Shown one piece after another: positions 9,029 through 16,571 of a stretch of 64,000 bases of DNA. The notes beneath the pieces are model-generated. The model saw only the letters and a program-made list of their open reading frames with translations, searched no databases and had not been told where the DNA came from. The DNA comes from Methanothermobacter sp049720995 (lineage in GTDB: Archaea; Methanobacteriota; Methanobacteria; Methanobacteriales; Methanothermobacteraceae), in the NCBI RefSeq assembly GCF_049720995.1, contig NZ_JBNASF010000002.1, positions 62,001 to 126,000 of the forward strand, written 5' to 3'. The number at the start of each line of letters is the position of its first letter. Position 1 is the stretch's first letter. The translations under genes and the position numbers were made by a program.

Positions 9029-9804
9029 GTCAGTTCACGGAGGAATTCTCCCTCTCCACCCTCTTTTTCCACTATATCTATGCACCTCTGGGCCGCTTCC
9101 TTGAGCTGTTTCTCGGCCTTGAGATAATCTGTTGATTTCACTATAAGCCTGTACCTGGGGGCCCCGACGGCCTGGACAGTTATGCCCTCATCCTGGACGG
9201 ATTTAAGGGCCTTCCTGATTATCTCAACACCGTTGGGTGCATAGGACTTTATATCAACATATCCTGTGATCTGAACCTCGGGGGGTGTTATGTTACGTTT
9301 AGCAACCTCTGTTATGGCAGCGGCCCAGTCCTCTGGGACGCCCTCATCAAGAAGTGCCTTTTCACCCTCCTCTGCAGCGGTTTCAAATGCACCGTAGAGG
9401 TCGCCGAATATGTCCATGAGTTCGTATCCGACCTCCTCGTAGGCCGTGTCAAGGTCCTTTCCCAGGTCCTTCGCTGCCAGTTCAAGGAACTTTTCAGCCT
9501 TCTGCTCGATTTTCCAGGCCTGGATCTTCTTTGTACGCTGGTCCTCCCTTATCCTTTTCATTGAAACATCCACGTGCCCCTTCCTGGGGTTCACACGGAG
9601 GACCCTTGCCACTATCTTCTGGTTCTCCCTTACGAAGTCCCTTATATTCTTAACCCATCCAGAGGATACCTCGGATATATGAATGAAAGCCTCCTTCCCT
9701 GGATATTCCTCCAGGGTTGCGAAGGCGCCGTAGTTGAGGACCTTGTGAACGGTCCCAACCACCAGTTCACCCTCTTCAGGCCATTCATTTTTTCTTCTTA
9801 CCAT
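9025..9804 (-). CDS. eif2a: Translation initiation factor aIF2, alpha subunit
   Basis: Alpha subunit of the heterotrimer that brings initiator tRNA to the ribosome. ATG 9804 (MVRRKNEWPEEGEL) follows AGGTG by six bases; 259 residues. An S1-type OB fold occupies about residues 10-85 (VVGTVHKVLNYGAFATLEEY, then IHISEVSSGWVKNI), followed by a helical domain and the C-terminal alpha-beta domain that contacts the gamma subunit. It sits between S27e and Nop10 in the ribosomal-protein operon. Confidence 0.97.
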   Translation of the reverse strand: MVRRKNEWPEEGELVVGTVHKVLNYGAFATLEEYPGKEAFIHISEVSSGWVKNIRDFVRENQKIVARVLRVNPRKGHVDVSMKRIREDQRTKKIQAWKIEQKAEKFLELAAKDLGKDLDTAYEEVGYELMDIFGDLYGAFETAAEEGEKALLDEGVPEDWAAAITEVAKRNITPPEVQITGYVDIKSYAPNGVEIIRKALKSVQDEGITVQAVGAPRYRLIVKSTDYLKAEKQLKEAAQRCIDIVEKEGGEGEFLRELT

Positions 9805-9818
9805 GAAAAACACCTAGA

Positions 9819-9998
9819 TTAATCCAGGACCTCTAGAATCTGGGCTTTGATCTTTGATTTTCCTCCTGTTGGCTCAACAAGTGTTTTACCGCAGATTATG
9901 CACTGGACGTATGAGGCTGCCCTGTCAAAGACCACCTGCTGGTTCCCGCAATCCATGCATTTAACCCGGAGAAAATTACCTTTCGTATTGTAGAACAT
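9819..9998 (-). CDS. rps27e: Ribosomal protein S27e
   Basis: Zinc-ribbon protein of the small subunit. With ATG 9998 it has 59 residues (MFYNTKGNFLRVKC...), with VKCMDCGNQ and VQCIICGKTL as the two zinc-binding pairs. In-frame GTG at 10010 is possible, but GGGGTGG about eight bases upstream supports the ATG. It lies between L44e and aIF2-alpha. Confidence 0.95.
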   Translation of the reverse strand: MFYNTKGNFLRVKCMDCGNQQVVFDRAASYVQCIICGKTLVEPTGGKSKIKAQILEVLD

Positions 9999-10012
9999 CA
10001 CACATACCACCC

Positions 10013-10291
10013 CTAGGCTACAAATTCAACTCTTCCAGCCCTGAAGGACCTTTTCTTGATGTGTGATTTTCCACATTCCTTGCATTTGAGCCTGAGGTCA
10101 AGTTTCTTGACGGGTTTGTTACCTGAGGGGAGTGGACGTGGGTAACCCCTGTAACCGGCTGTTACACGTCTGAACTGCCTCTGACCCCATTTGAGTTCAC
10201 TTGCCTTTCTTCTCTTTGATTCGAGTACCTCGTGAACTGTGTGTTTTCTACAGTTTGGACAGTAAGTTCTTCTTTCCTTGGGAATCTTCAT
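10013..10291 (-). CDS. rpl44e: Ribosomal protein L44e
   Basis: The 92 residues have the L44e pattern: TYCPNCRKHTVHEV, then the basic segment KRRKASELKWGQRQ and LKCKECGKSH, forming a zinc finger near the ribosomal E site. GAGGTGAT precedes the ATG. It opens the run L44e-S27e-aIF2-alpha-Nop10-PAC2, with its own promoter region (10292-10433) behind it. Confidence 0.97.
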   Translation of the reverse strand: MKIPKERRTYCPNCRKHTVHEVLESKRRKASELKWGQRQFRRVTAGYRGYPRPLPSGNKPVKKLDLRLKCKECGKSHIKKRSFRAGRVEFVA

Positions 10292-10339
10292 ATCTAATCA
10301 CCTCTTAAGTGAAAAAGTAAGCCTTTAAAATAACTGGAA

Positions 10340-10384
10340 CTTTTTTTATACTGGGTTAGTATATCTCAAATCTCTATTTATACC
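10340..10384 (-). promoter_or_regulatory. Candidate promoter(s) of the L44e operon
   Basis: Two minus-strand TATA-like boxes, GGTATAAATA (10375-10384) and GTATAAAAAAAG (10340-10351), lie in the 142-bp gap before L44e. The nearer box puts a start near 10320, giving a leader of about 30 bases. The farther box may be an alternative start. Confidence 0.5.
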
Positions 10385-10433
10385 TTTGTATGGGACCTTT
10401 CAGACAGATAGAAATATGCCGGGAGAAGGGTAT

Positions 10434-11117
10434 TTATGAGTACCTTATCTTTCTGCCCTTCCTTGCATTTATAAACACATCTGCATTTAGCGATGGGAGT
10501 GTAACAATGTCCTGTGGTCTGAATGGGCCGTAAATTTTTTCATCAACCCCCATTATCCTTGCAGGTACCTCCTCAAATATCAGCACCGTCTCAATGTCCC
10601 CTCCCGTATCATCCAGTGCATTGCCCCTGGTTTGAGGTTCCCGGGATCTGGAATTTTCTTTCTTCGGCTTCTGGATGACTTCAGGTTCCCCTCGGGGTTT
10701 CTCTTTCTCTTTATCAAGTTCTATCGAAGGAATTATTTTCTCCCTGAATTCCCTCAGTGTCTCTATAAGTGAAAAGTAGAGTTCCTCCTCCTCAGGGGTC
10801 ATGTTGAGTGGGGTTGTATCCTGGAGGTCAAACTGGGGTTTCCCGTTGAACAGGTGGTATGACCTCTGGACATTCATCACTGCACTGTCCGTTATCTTGT
10901 GCTCCCTTCTCTCGCATATCTCGGTGGCTATCCTCTGGGTGTCCCTTATAAGGTAGTGTTCCTTTGCAAAGGGGTCATTTCCAACCGCCTCGAGGAGATC
11001 CTCCAGGTAGCTGTGGACCCTCTCATAGAAGTCATCGCCAACCCTTGCAAGACCGCTTTCAGTTCTCTCTTTTTTCTGAATCCTCCTCAATTTTTGAAAG
11101 AATTCGTCCAACCCCAT
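10434..11117 (-). CDS. GINS replication complex subunit (Gins15/51 type)
   Basis: Subunit of the archaeal GINS complex that works with MCM at the replication fork. The 227 residues start with a helical A-domain (MGLDEFFQKLRRIQKKERTE, later RDTQRIATEICERREHKI). A charged linker (about 140-170) is followed by a C-terminal beta B-domain, VLIFEEVPARIMGVDEKIYG then FRPQDIVTLP, the order seen in Sld5/Psf1-type subunits. It follows PCNA by 13 bp, a conserved archaeal replication pair. The linker is likely disordered. Confidence 0.85.
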   Translation of the reverse strand: MGLDEFFQKLRRIQKKERTESGLARVGDDFYERVHSYLEDLLEAVGNDPFAKEHYLIRDTQRIATEICERREHKITDSAVMNVQRSYHLFNGKPQFDLQDTTPLNMTPEEEELYFSLIETLREFREKIIPSIELDKEKEKPRGEPEVIQKPKKENSRSREPQTRGNALDDTGGDIETVLIFEEVPARIMGVDEKIYGPFRPQDIVTLPSLNADVFINARKGRKIRYS

Positions 11118-11130
11118 TCCTCACCAGCAG

Positions 11131-11865
11131 TTATTCCTCTGCCTCGATTCTTGGAGCAAGGAGGAAACTCAGCTCCCCCTCATTGCTGGCCATCTTCAGT
11201 GTTAACTTAAGGGGCATGTCATCTCCAAGGTTGATGATTGCTGTCTCACTGAACTTATCGGCCTTGAGCATCTCCTTTATCTTGTCAAGTGAGTAAACAC
11301 TCCTTGCAGGTTTACTTATCTTTTCACCATGGAGGTATTCTATCTCGGCGTCCCCGAATTCCCCCTCGGCAGATGCCATGAAGCGATCCTCATCAACACG
11401 GAATGTTATCTTATCGGAGAATATGTCTATATCGGCTATCGAGTCCTTGAGGAGCTGGAATGGTACCTCAAATTCGTTCTCATATTCGATTTCAGGAGGA
11501 CTTGGGGTTTCATATTCAATGTCAATCAGCCTTATCTTGAAGGTCCTCACTGCCTCTCCCTCAAACTGGACTATCAGGTTTCCCTCATCAATTGAGAGGA
11601 TAACCCTGTCATTTGCCTTGGCCCTCTTGAGGACCTTCATGAGTTCCTCTGTATCCACGTTTATCTTCTCTGGTTCATCGCAGACGTATTCATCGAAGAG
11701 TTCAGATTTCAGTTCAAGGTGCACGTATGTGATGTGGGACCTGTCAAGGGCATCGAGACGCAGGCCTTCGGCACTGATCTGTATCTGAACCTCATCAACG
11801 ATGGATGATATGGCATCGAAACTCGTCCTTAAAATGTTAGGATCATTCAATTCTGCCTTGAACAT
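11131..11865 (-). CDS. pcn: DNA polymerase sliding clamp (PCNA)
   Basis: Homotrimeric clamp that tethers polymerase, ligase and FEN1 to DNA. The 244 residues show the two-domain PCNA fold: LRLDALDRSHITYVHLELKS in domain I, an interdomain connecting loop after about residue 115, and LSFLLAPRIEAEE at the C-terminus. A good AAGGAGG site precedes the ATG. The TATA (11908-11916) lies about 43-51 bp upstream. GINS follows in the same operon. Confidence 0.98.
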   Translation of the reverse strand: MFKAELNDPNILRTSFDAISSIVDEVQIQISAEGLRLDALDRSHITYVHLELKSELFDEYVCDEPEKINVDTEELMKVLKRAKANDRVILSIDEGNLIVQFEGEAVRTFKIRLIDIEYETPSPPEIEYENEFEVPFQLLKDSIADIDIFSDKITFRVDEDRFMASAEGEFGDAEIEYLHGEKISKPARSVYSLDKIKEMLKADKFSETAIINLGDDMPLKLTLKMASNEGELSFLLAPRIEAEE

Positions 11866-11907
11866 TTTCGTCCTCCTTATCCTATATAGCTAGATATTGG
11901 GGTCATT

Positions 11908-11916
11908 CTTTATATA
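11908..11916 (-). promoter_or_regulatory. TATA box of pcn
   Basis: The minus strand reads TATATAAAG here. A start about 25 bases downstream falls near 11887, leaving a 20-base leader that holds the AAGGAGG site of pcn. Confidence 0.6.
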
Positions 11917-12345
11917 CTATTTCTCCTCTTTTTCCTCTTCCCCTGTTTCAGCACTCTTAACCTGTTTATAGAGTCTTTCAAGGGGGGTCCGACCTATGAT
12001 GCTATGTATCATTGAGGCGCCCAGCAGCAGGAGACCCGTGAGAATGAGGAATGCTGCAATGACCGTGTTCTCACCTGAGACAACGTTATCCACAACCCTC
12101 TCTGAGGATCCCATGATTGCGATTATCCCTGTGATTATAAGGACCGCCCCAAGGGCCATTGCTGAGTACCTGACTATGTCATCCCGGTACCTTATTATCA
12201 CTGTAACCGGGAATCCGTGATCAGACTCATCATTCTGGATCTCTTCCCTTATCCTTGATATGAAACCCTTCAGGGAACTGGGTTTCCCTGATTTTTCCTT
12301 GCTTTCAGCCCCGGAATCTTTGGTTCCGGTTTCTTCGGTGCTCAT
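11917..12345 (-). CDS. Two-helix membrane protein, unknown function
   Basis: The 142 residues have a hydrophilic Ser/Lys/Glu-rich N-terminus (about 1-55), two membrane helices (about 62-79 SAMALGAVLIITGIIAIMG and 94-115 VIAAFLILTGLLLLGASMI) and a charged C-terminal tail. GGAAGG lies upstream of the ATG. It is between TFS and PCNA on the same strand. I recognise no family. Its end overlaps the pcn promoter region. Confidence 0.6.
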   Translation of the reverse strand: MSTEETGTKDSGAESKEKSGKPSSLKGFISRIREEIQNDESDHGFPVTVIIRYRDDIVRYSAMALGAVLIITGIIAIMGSSERVVDNVVSGENTVIAAFLILTGLLLLGASMIHSIIGRTPLERLYKQVKSAETGEEEKEEK

Positions 12346-12397
12346 CTTGAACCTTCCTCAGTCCATCTTCAGGAATCCTGGCCGAGCACTTCATACC

Positions 12398-12712
12398 TCA
12401 ATCGTATTCCCTCCAGGTGTGCTTGCAGCGGGTGCACCTGAAGAACCTTGTTTCAGATTCATCAGCCCTTCTTGTCTGCTGCAGCCACCAGAAGGCCTCC
12501 ATGTTACCGCATTTCGGGCATTCCACCCTTGTTGTTGGTAGTGTGCTCACATCATCTCCTGTGAATATGACACTGTCCTTTGATTCAACTTCCTCTGAAA
12601 AATTGTATTTGTCCTTGAGTTTATCTGTGATATCCTTTTCATAGCCACACTGACAGCTGAATTTTCCCTTCGCAGGAAACATTACAGCTCCACACCTGGG
12701 ACAGAACTCCAT
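12398..12712 (-). CDS. tfs: Transcription factor S (TFIIS/RPA12-like)
   Basis: Stimulates transcript cleavage by backtracked RNA polymerase. The 104 residues have an N-terminal zinc ribbon (FCPRCGAVM...FSCQCGY), a linker, and a C-terminal TFIIS ribbon (ECPKCGNMEAFWWLQQTR; FFRCTRCKHTWREYD) that carries the catalytic acidic pair as ADESET. AGGAGG precedes the ATG. It is preceded by an AT-rich promoter gap and lies between the Nudix and membrane-protein genes. Confidence 0.96.
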   Translation of the reverse strand: MEFCPRCGAVMFPAKGKFSCQCGYEKDITDKLKDKYNFSEEVESKDSVIFTGDDVSTLPTTRVECPKCGNMEAFWWLQQTRRADESETRFFRCTRCKHTWREYD

Positions 12713-12790
12713 TTTCTTCCTCCTGATAAGAGAAACTAAATTTTTTGATTTTTAAGATTTTTCTGCGATGACACTTATAATTTTTTTGAT

Positions 12791-13210
12791 TTAATTTGCG
12801 GTTTTCTGGTTTCTAATGGATTCTATGAAGTCATCGAGTATCCGTGAATGATCGAATGCAAGATTATCATAGGGTATATCATCAATATGGAACACCCTGG
12901 CTTCGGCAGCATCGGATCCCCCAGTGGGTATTCCTGAAGCAACTCCAGTGAAGCAGATGCTCACAGTGTGCCCCCTGGGATCCCTTGAGGGGTCCGAATA
13001 TACCCCAAGAAGGCCCTCCAGTTCCACCTCAAGTCCTGTCTCCTCAAGGGCCTCCCTGATTGCTGCTTCTTCCACTGTTTCCCCGTATTCAACAAATCCC
13101 CCTGGAATGGCCCATGAGCCCTCATATGGTGGTTTTCCCCTCCTTACAAGTACCAGGGTGTCCTCTGATAACCTTATTATCACATCCACTGTGAGTAGTG
13201 GTGTCCTCAT
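12791..13210 (-). CDS. Nudix hydrolase, ADP-ribose pyrophosphatase-like
   Basis: Hydrolyses nucleoside diphosphates linked to another moiety. The 139 residues contain a complete Nudix box, GGFVEYGETVEEAAIREALE followed by ETGLEVE (about residues 38-64), with all catalytic Glu and Arg present. The family in archaea includes ADP-ribose pyrophosphatase; the substrate cannot be set from sequence. GAGGT lies before the ATG, and the gene follows DUF99 by 9 bp. Confidence 0.85.
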   Translation of the reverse strand: MRTPLLTVDVIIRLSEDTLVLVRRGKPPYEGSWAIPGGFVEYGETVEEAAIREALEETGLEVELEGLLGVYSDPSRDPRGHTVSICFTGVASGIPTGGSDAAEARVFHIDDIPYDNLAFDHSRILDDFIESIRNQKTAN

Positions 13211-13219
13211 ACAAATACC

Positions 13220-13819
13220 TCATGCGCTGCCCCTTGACTCACCAAGTTTAACCCCTGATGCAATGAGATGTGCGGCCCTTATGGGCTCGGGAATGGAACT
13301 CCTGGTCGTTGAGAGTCTGACAATCTCAGCCGCATCCTCCGGATCTATACCGGCAGTCTGTATGTAAACTGTCTCGGTGGATTCCACCCGGTGGATCTCC
13401 CCGGCGTCCTCTATCATCCGCCACCTCTTCTTCCAGTCAGGGAATCTGTGCTTAAGGGCCCTCCTTATCCTCTCAAGGTCAGGGTATTTGCGTACAACCA
13501 CTATGACAGGGAGTCCGGTTCTTGAGGATATCTCATTTATATCCACCACGTTGAAGCCGCCAAAGGTGAGGCCGTCCAGCATTATAACCCTCAGCTGGTT
13601 GAGGTGCCTTGAGCCATTCACCATTTCAACTATCTTCTCTGTGGCATCATCCCCATCCACCCTTATATCTGTTGTGAGGACCCCGTCAAGCCATTGCCCT
13701 CCCCTGAAGACTGTGCCCACGATGAGCACGTCCTCGTCACTTCTGGGTGTGAAGGGAGCGTCATCTATCCCGAGAATCCTTATCTCAGATTTTATTTGCC
13801 TGAAATTACAGTTCTCCAT
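13220..13819 (-). CDS. DUF99 family protein
   Basis: The 199 residues match DUF99 (UPF0215), an archaeal family whose core resembles an endonuclease V-like fold: EIRILGIDDAPF, LIVGTVFRGGQWLDGVL, VIMLDGLTFGGFNVVDI and GLPVIVVVRKYPDL. The acidic residues in GIDD and MLDG lie where nuclease-fold catalytic residues would be, but activity is unproven. It follows rpoL by 8 bp in the Csl4-RpoL unit, which suggests RNA-related work. Confidence 0.8.
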   Translation of the reverse strand: MENCNFRQIKSEIRILGIDDAPFTPRSDEDVLIVGTVFRGGQWLDGVLTTDIRVDGDDATEKIVEMVNGSRHLNQLRVIMLDGLTFGGFNVVDINEISSRTGLPVIVVVRKYPDLERIRRALKHRFPDWKKRWRMIEDAGEIHRVESTETVYIQTAGIDPEDAAEIVRLSTTRSSIPEPIRAAHLIASGVKLGESRGSA

Positions 13820-13827
13820 AAAAATAG

Positions 13828-14091
13828 TTAGGCTGACTCTATGAGTGACCTGAACTCATCGCACCTCTCAATCAGAGTCCCGGCTGCCTTGATGAGTGAT
13901 TTCTTCGGGCTCCTTGCCCTTATGTAAAGCTGTGGTTCGCCCACTATGGGGTGGTCTATGGAGTAGGCCGCGGCCTTAACGGTTTCATCCTCCATCAGTA
14001 TGCTCCTCAGTACATTGCAGAGGGTGTGTGTTTCGCCCTCGAATACCATCTCCATTTCATGTCTCTTGTTAAGAATGACTTCCATTTTCAT
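13828..14091 (-). CDS. rpoL: DNA-directed RNA polymerase subunit L
   Basis: Small assembly subunit that pairs with subunit D (like Rpb11 with Rpb3). The 87 residues include the alpha-motif region GETHTLCNVLRSILMED and the AAYSIDHPIVGEPQLYIR strand. MKME or ME (third residue) could be the start; the first ATG is used. It lies between Csl4 and DUF99, with 6 bp to Csl4. Confidence 0.96.
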   Translation of the reverse strand: MKMEVILNKRHEMEMVFEGETHTLCNVLRSILMEDETVKAAAYSIDHPIVGEPQLYIRARSPKKSLIKAAGTLIERCDEFRSLIESA

Positions 14092-14097
14092 TACCCC

Positions 14098-14667
14098 TTA
14101 ACCTTCGTAATTCGCTGATAGTTTCCTTTTTTCCCTGTTTTCACAGTTGGGACACTTCACCTCGTCCCTGCCGTTAATCTCCATGAAGTGTCTGCACCTT
14201 GTGCACATGGCCTTTATGACACCCAGGTCACGGGAGGATGTCTGGAGGTCTATACCATCAAGGCCCATAACCCTTGTAACCCTTGCCTCCACTATATCCC
14301 CTATCCTGAAGGCCTCTGTAAGTTTTGAGAGGTAGCCCTTCTTTGCCTGTGAGACATGGACACCCCCAACAAAGTAGGTTGCAAGGGCCCTCCTGTTACC
14401 CTTGATGCTGTGTATCCTCACAAGGGCCCTCTGGCCCCTCACATCTATTACCTCTCCAATAACCCTTGAACCTGTCCTGAGGACGGGTGGTGTGCTGAAC
14501 TTTGAGATTACCTTTATGCTCTTATTCCTATCATCCCTTGCCACCTCTCCAACAACAAGGGACTTTATTTCTCCATCGTCGTCGTAGGTCCCCTCTGAGG
14601 GGAGTACCTCTTCACTTACAGCTAAAAAGTCTCCGGGAAAAACGATGTCCCCAGATTTAACTTTCAT
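14098..14667 (-). CDS. Exosome RNA-binding protein Csl4
   Basis: Cap subunit of the archaeal RNA exosome. ATG 14667 (MKVKSGDIVFPGDFLA) is set by GAGGTGA just upstream; a longer frame adds nine residues with no ribosome site. Of 189 residues, the N-terminal domain is followed by an S1 RNA-binding domain (about 55-140) and a C-terminal zinc ribbon (AMCTRCRHFMEI...VKCPNCENREKR). It heads the Csl4-RpoL-DUF99-Nudix run, with a TATA at 14731-14740. Confidence 0.93.
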   Translation of the reverse strand: MKVKSGDIVFPGDFLAVSEEVLPSEGTYDDDGEIKSLVVGEVARDDRNKSIKVISKFSTPPVLRTGSRVIGEVIDVRGQRALVRIHSIKGNRRALATYFVGGVHVSQAKKGYLSKLTEAFRIGDIVEARVTRVMGLDGIDLQTSSRDLGVIKAMCTRCRHFMEINGRDEVKCPNCENREKRKLSANYEG

Positions 14668-14730
14668 CCATTCACCTCTTGAAGGTAAAAACAATACCTC
14701 AACTTATATTGGGTTATGATTACTTTCTGA

Positions 14731-14740
14731 TTATATATAT
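14731..14740 (-). promoter_or_regulatory. TATA box upstream of csl4
   Basis: The minus strand reads ATATATATAA. It lies in the 146-bp gap between csl4 and dph2 and would give a leader of about 40 bases carrying the GAGGTGA site of csl4. I see no gene in that gap. Confidence 0.5.
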
Positions 14741-14840
14741 GCTTTTTGTATGATAAGCTGAGAATTGATCCATATTCAGAGAGGACACCCCAAGATGCCC
14801 TCATATTCCTCTATCCTGTTAAAACCTCCAGTGAATATCT

Positions 14841-15833
14841 TCAGGGAAATATTATCTCATCGAGGACGTAATCCTCCCATTCCCTTTCACCGAGGGCTAT
14901 CTCAAGTTCTGATGGGTTAAGGAGTGGTTTATCATAGATCTGTGAGTCGTCAATGGCAATCCTGGGGCATGCCGTCACCACGAACGCCTCGATCTCCCTG
15001 AACGGTAGCAGTGCCTCCGGTGATATGTTTTCAAGCATGAAGATGAATGCATCCCTTCCAGCAGACTCCAGCTTTCTTTTTATCTCAAGGGCCAGTTTGA
15101 ATCTCCTCTGCCCCTCCTTTGATGAGACTATTATCCCCCACATCCTGGCAGAGGATGCCCTGTTTATCCTTGCGAATCTGATCCTGAGGACTCTGTCTGC
15201 GAATTCATCCAGTATACGTGCCTCCCCATGATAGGGATCAGCCACCACAACATCCCTTCCTGTGAAGAGCTTTATGCCCAGTGGATGGAAGTTTCCGCTT
15301 CCGATGAAGAGGTATGCATCTGCACCGGTATTCCTGATTGCTGAAAAGTTACACCCGAGTACCTGTCCCTCAGCTGTGTTTATCCCGCAGCCCTTAACCA
15401 CTTCAAAACCCTTTCCCTCAAGGAATGACGCTGCCTCATCGAGGAGGTGGAGATGCTGTGCTGTTGTTGCAAGGCCCACCCTTTCGTGGCCATCCAGGAG
15501 ACGGGCAGCATCCTCAAGTACACCTCCTATCTCAACCCCTGAACGGGCCTCAATGAATATGACAGGCACCTCATAGTCAATGGGGAATGGTGTGTGCCCA
15601 TAGTGGATTATGAGATCAGCCATCCCCTTCATCTTCCTGTCTGAAACATCACATGCACCGAAGCATGGATCTGCAGATATAACAGTTGTTGCATCCGTTT
15701 CTGATTCTATAATCCCGGCAAGCTCAACAGCCCTGCCTTTAAGTCCCTCAGGAAATTGAAGCCCAACAACATCCGCTTTGAGGCGTTTTATTTCCCTGAT
15801 AACCCTTTCTGTTTCAAGATCATAGAGTGACAT
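14841..15833 (-). CDS. dph2: Diphthamide synthesis enzyme Dph2
   Basis: Makes the first step of diphthamide on elongation factor 2, using a [4Fe-4S] cluster to cleave SAM into a 3-amino-3-carboxypropyl radical. The 330 residues carry the three cluster cysteines in family context: DPCFGACDVS (Cys61), QVLGCNFSAI and VVTACPRIAID. QFPEGLKG near the N-terminus is typical. It follows hpt by 4 bp. Confidence 0.93.
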   Translation of the reverse strand: MSLYDLETERVIREIKRLKADVVGLQFPEGLKGRAVELAGIIESETDATTVISADPCFGACDVSDRKMKGMADLIIHYGHTPFPIDYEVPVIFIEARSGVEIGGVLEDAARLLDGHERVGLATTAQHLHLLDEAASFLEGKGFEVVKGCGINTAEGQVLGCNFSAIRNTGADAYLFIGSGNFHPLGIKLFTGRDVVVADPYHGEARILDEFADRVLRIRFARINRASSARMWGIIVSSKEGQRRFKLALEIKRKLESAGRDAFIFMLENISPEALLPFREIEAFVVTACPRIAIDDSQIYDKPLLNPSELEIALGEREWEDYVLDEIIFP

Positions 15834-15837
15834 TTAA

Positions 15838-16422
15838 TCATTCAGCCCCATCAGGAATGTCCTCAACGGTTACCTTCCCGTCAACAACATTCACCTTCAC
15901 AAGGCTCCTTACAGTGAACCCTGTCCTCTCCTTCACCACCCTTGAGCCCTCACCCTTATCTATAACTGTTACAACGTCCACAACCTCCACTTCCATCTCC
16001 CTTAGGGCCTCAAGGACAGCCAGCAGTGTTCCGCCGGTACTTACAACGTCATCGATGACGATGACACGATCGTCCCCATCAACACCATTTATGTAAAGTT
16101 CTCCCTCACTGTAACCTGTCATCTGATGGACCGCGACCTCGCCGGGGAGGCCGTACCTCCTTTTTCTTACGACAACGAAGGGTATGCGGGTTTTGAGTGA
16201 TAGCACCGTGGCATGGTGTATGCCCATGGCCTCAATGCACACTATCTTATCCACACTGGCTGGATCTGGATTGAATCTTCTCACTATTTCCTCTGCAACC
16301 TCCTCAAGGATTTCAGGTTCTGTGAGGGGTATCCCATCAGTTACAGGATTAACAAAGTAGTCATAATCCCCCTTCCTGATTACAGGAGAATTTCTGAGGC
16401 TTTCCTTTAATTTATCAAGCAT
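15838..16422 (-). CDS. hpt: Hypoxanthine/guanine phosphoribosyltransferase
   Basis: Purine salvage enzyme joining PRPP and hypoxanthine or guanine. The 194 residues contain the PRPP-binding motif VIVIDDVVSTGGTLLAV and the archaeal HPT features IEAMGIHHATVLSL and FVVVRKRRYGLPGE. GGGTGAT precedes the ATG. It starts the hpt-dph2 unit, divergent from SRP54. Confidence 0.92.
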   Translation of the reverse strand: MLDKLKESLRNSPVIRKGDYDYFVNPVTDGIPLTEPEILEEVAEEIVRRFNPDPASVDKIVCIEAMGIHHATVLSLKTRIPFVVVRKRRYGLPGEVAVHQMTGYSEGELYINGVDGDDRVIVIDDVVSTGGTLLAVLEALREMEVEVVDVVTVIDKGEGSRVVKERTGFTVRSLVKVNVVDGKVTVEDIPDGAE

Positions 16423-16513
16423 TTTTCATCACCCGGTATGGTTTTTGAGCAGCGATGACGACCTGGAATGTTTCAGTGTATCCACAGTGGCACAGGATAC
16501 GCTTTATAGGATC

Positions 16514-16523
16514 TTAATATATA
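16514..16523 (+). promoter_or_regulatory. TATA box of srp54
   Basis: TTAATATATA lies 49-58 bp upstream of the srp54 start, placing the transcript start near 16545. The same 150-bp gap must also hold the hpt promoter. Confidence 0.55.
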
Positions 16524-16571
16524 AGTTGCCCCAACAATAGTTAATGATTACTGATCACTGCAGGTGAAACT

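Noticed and set aside
10899..11296. Overlapping plus-strand frames opposite GINS and PCNA
   Set aside because: Antisense to two firmly identified genes, with no ribosome site and no recognisable protein.
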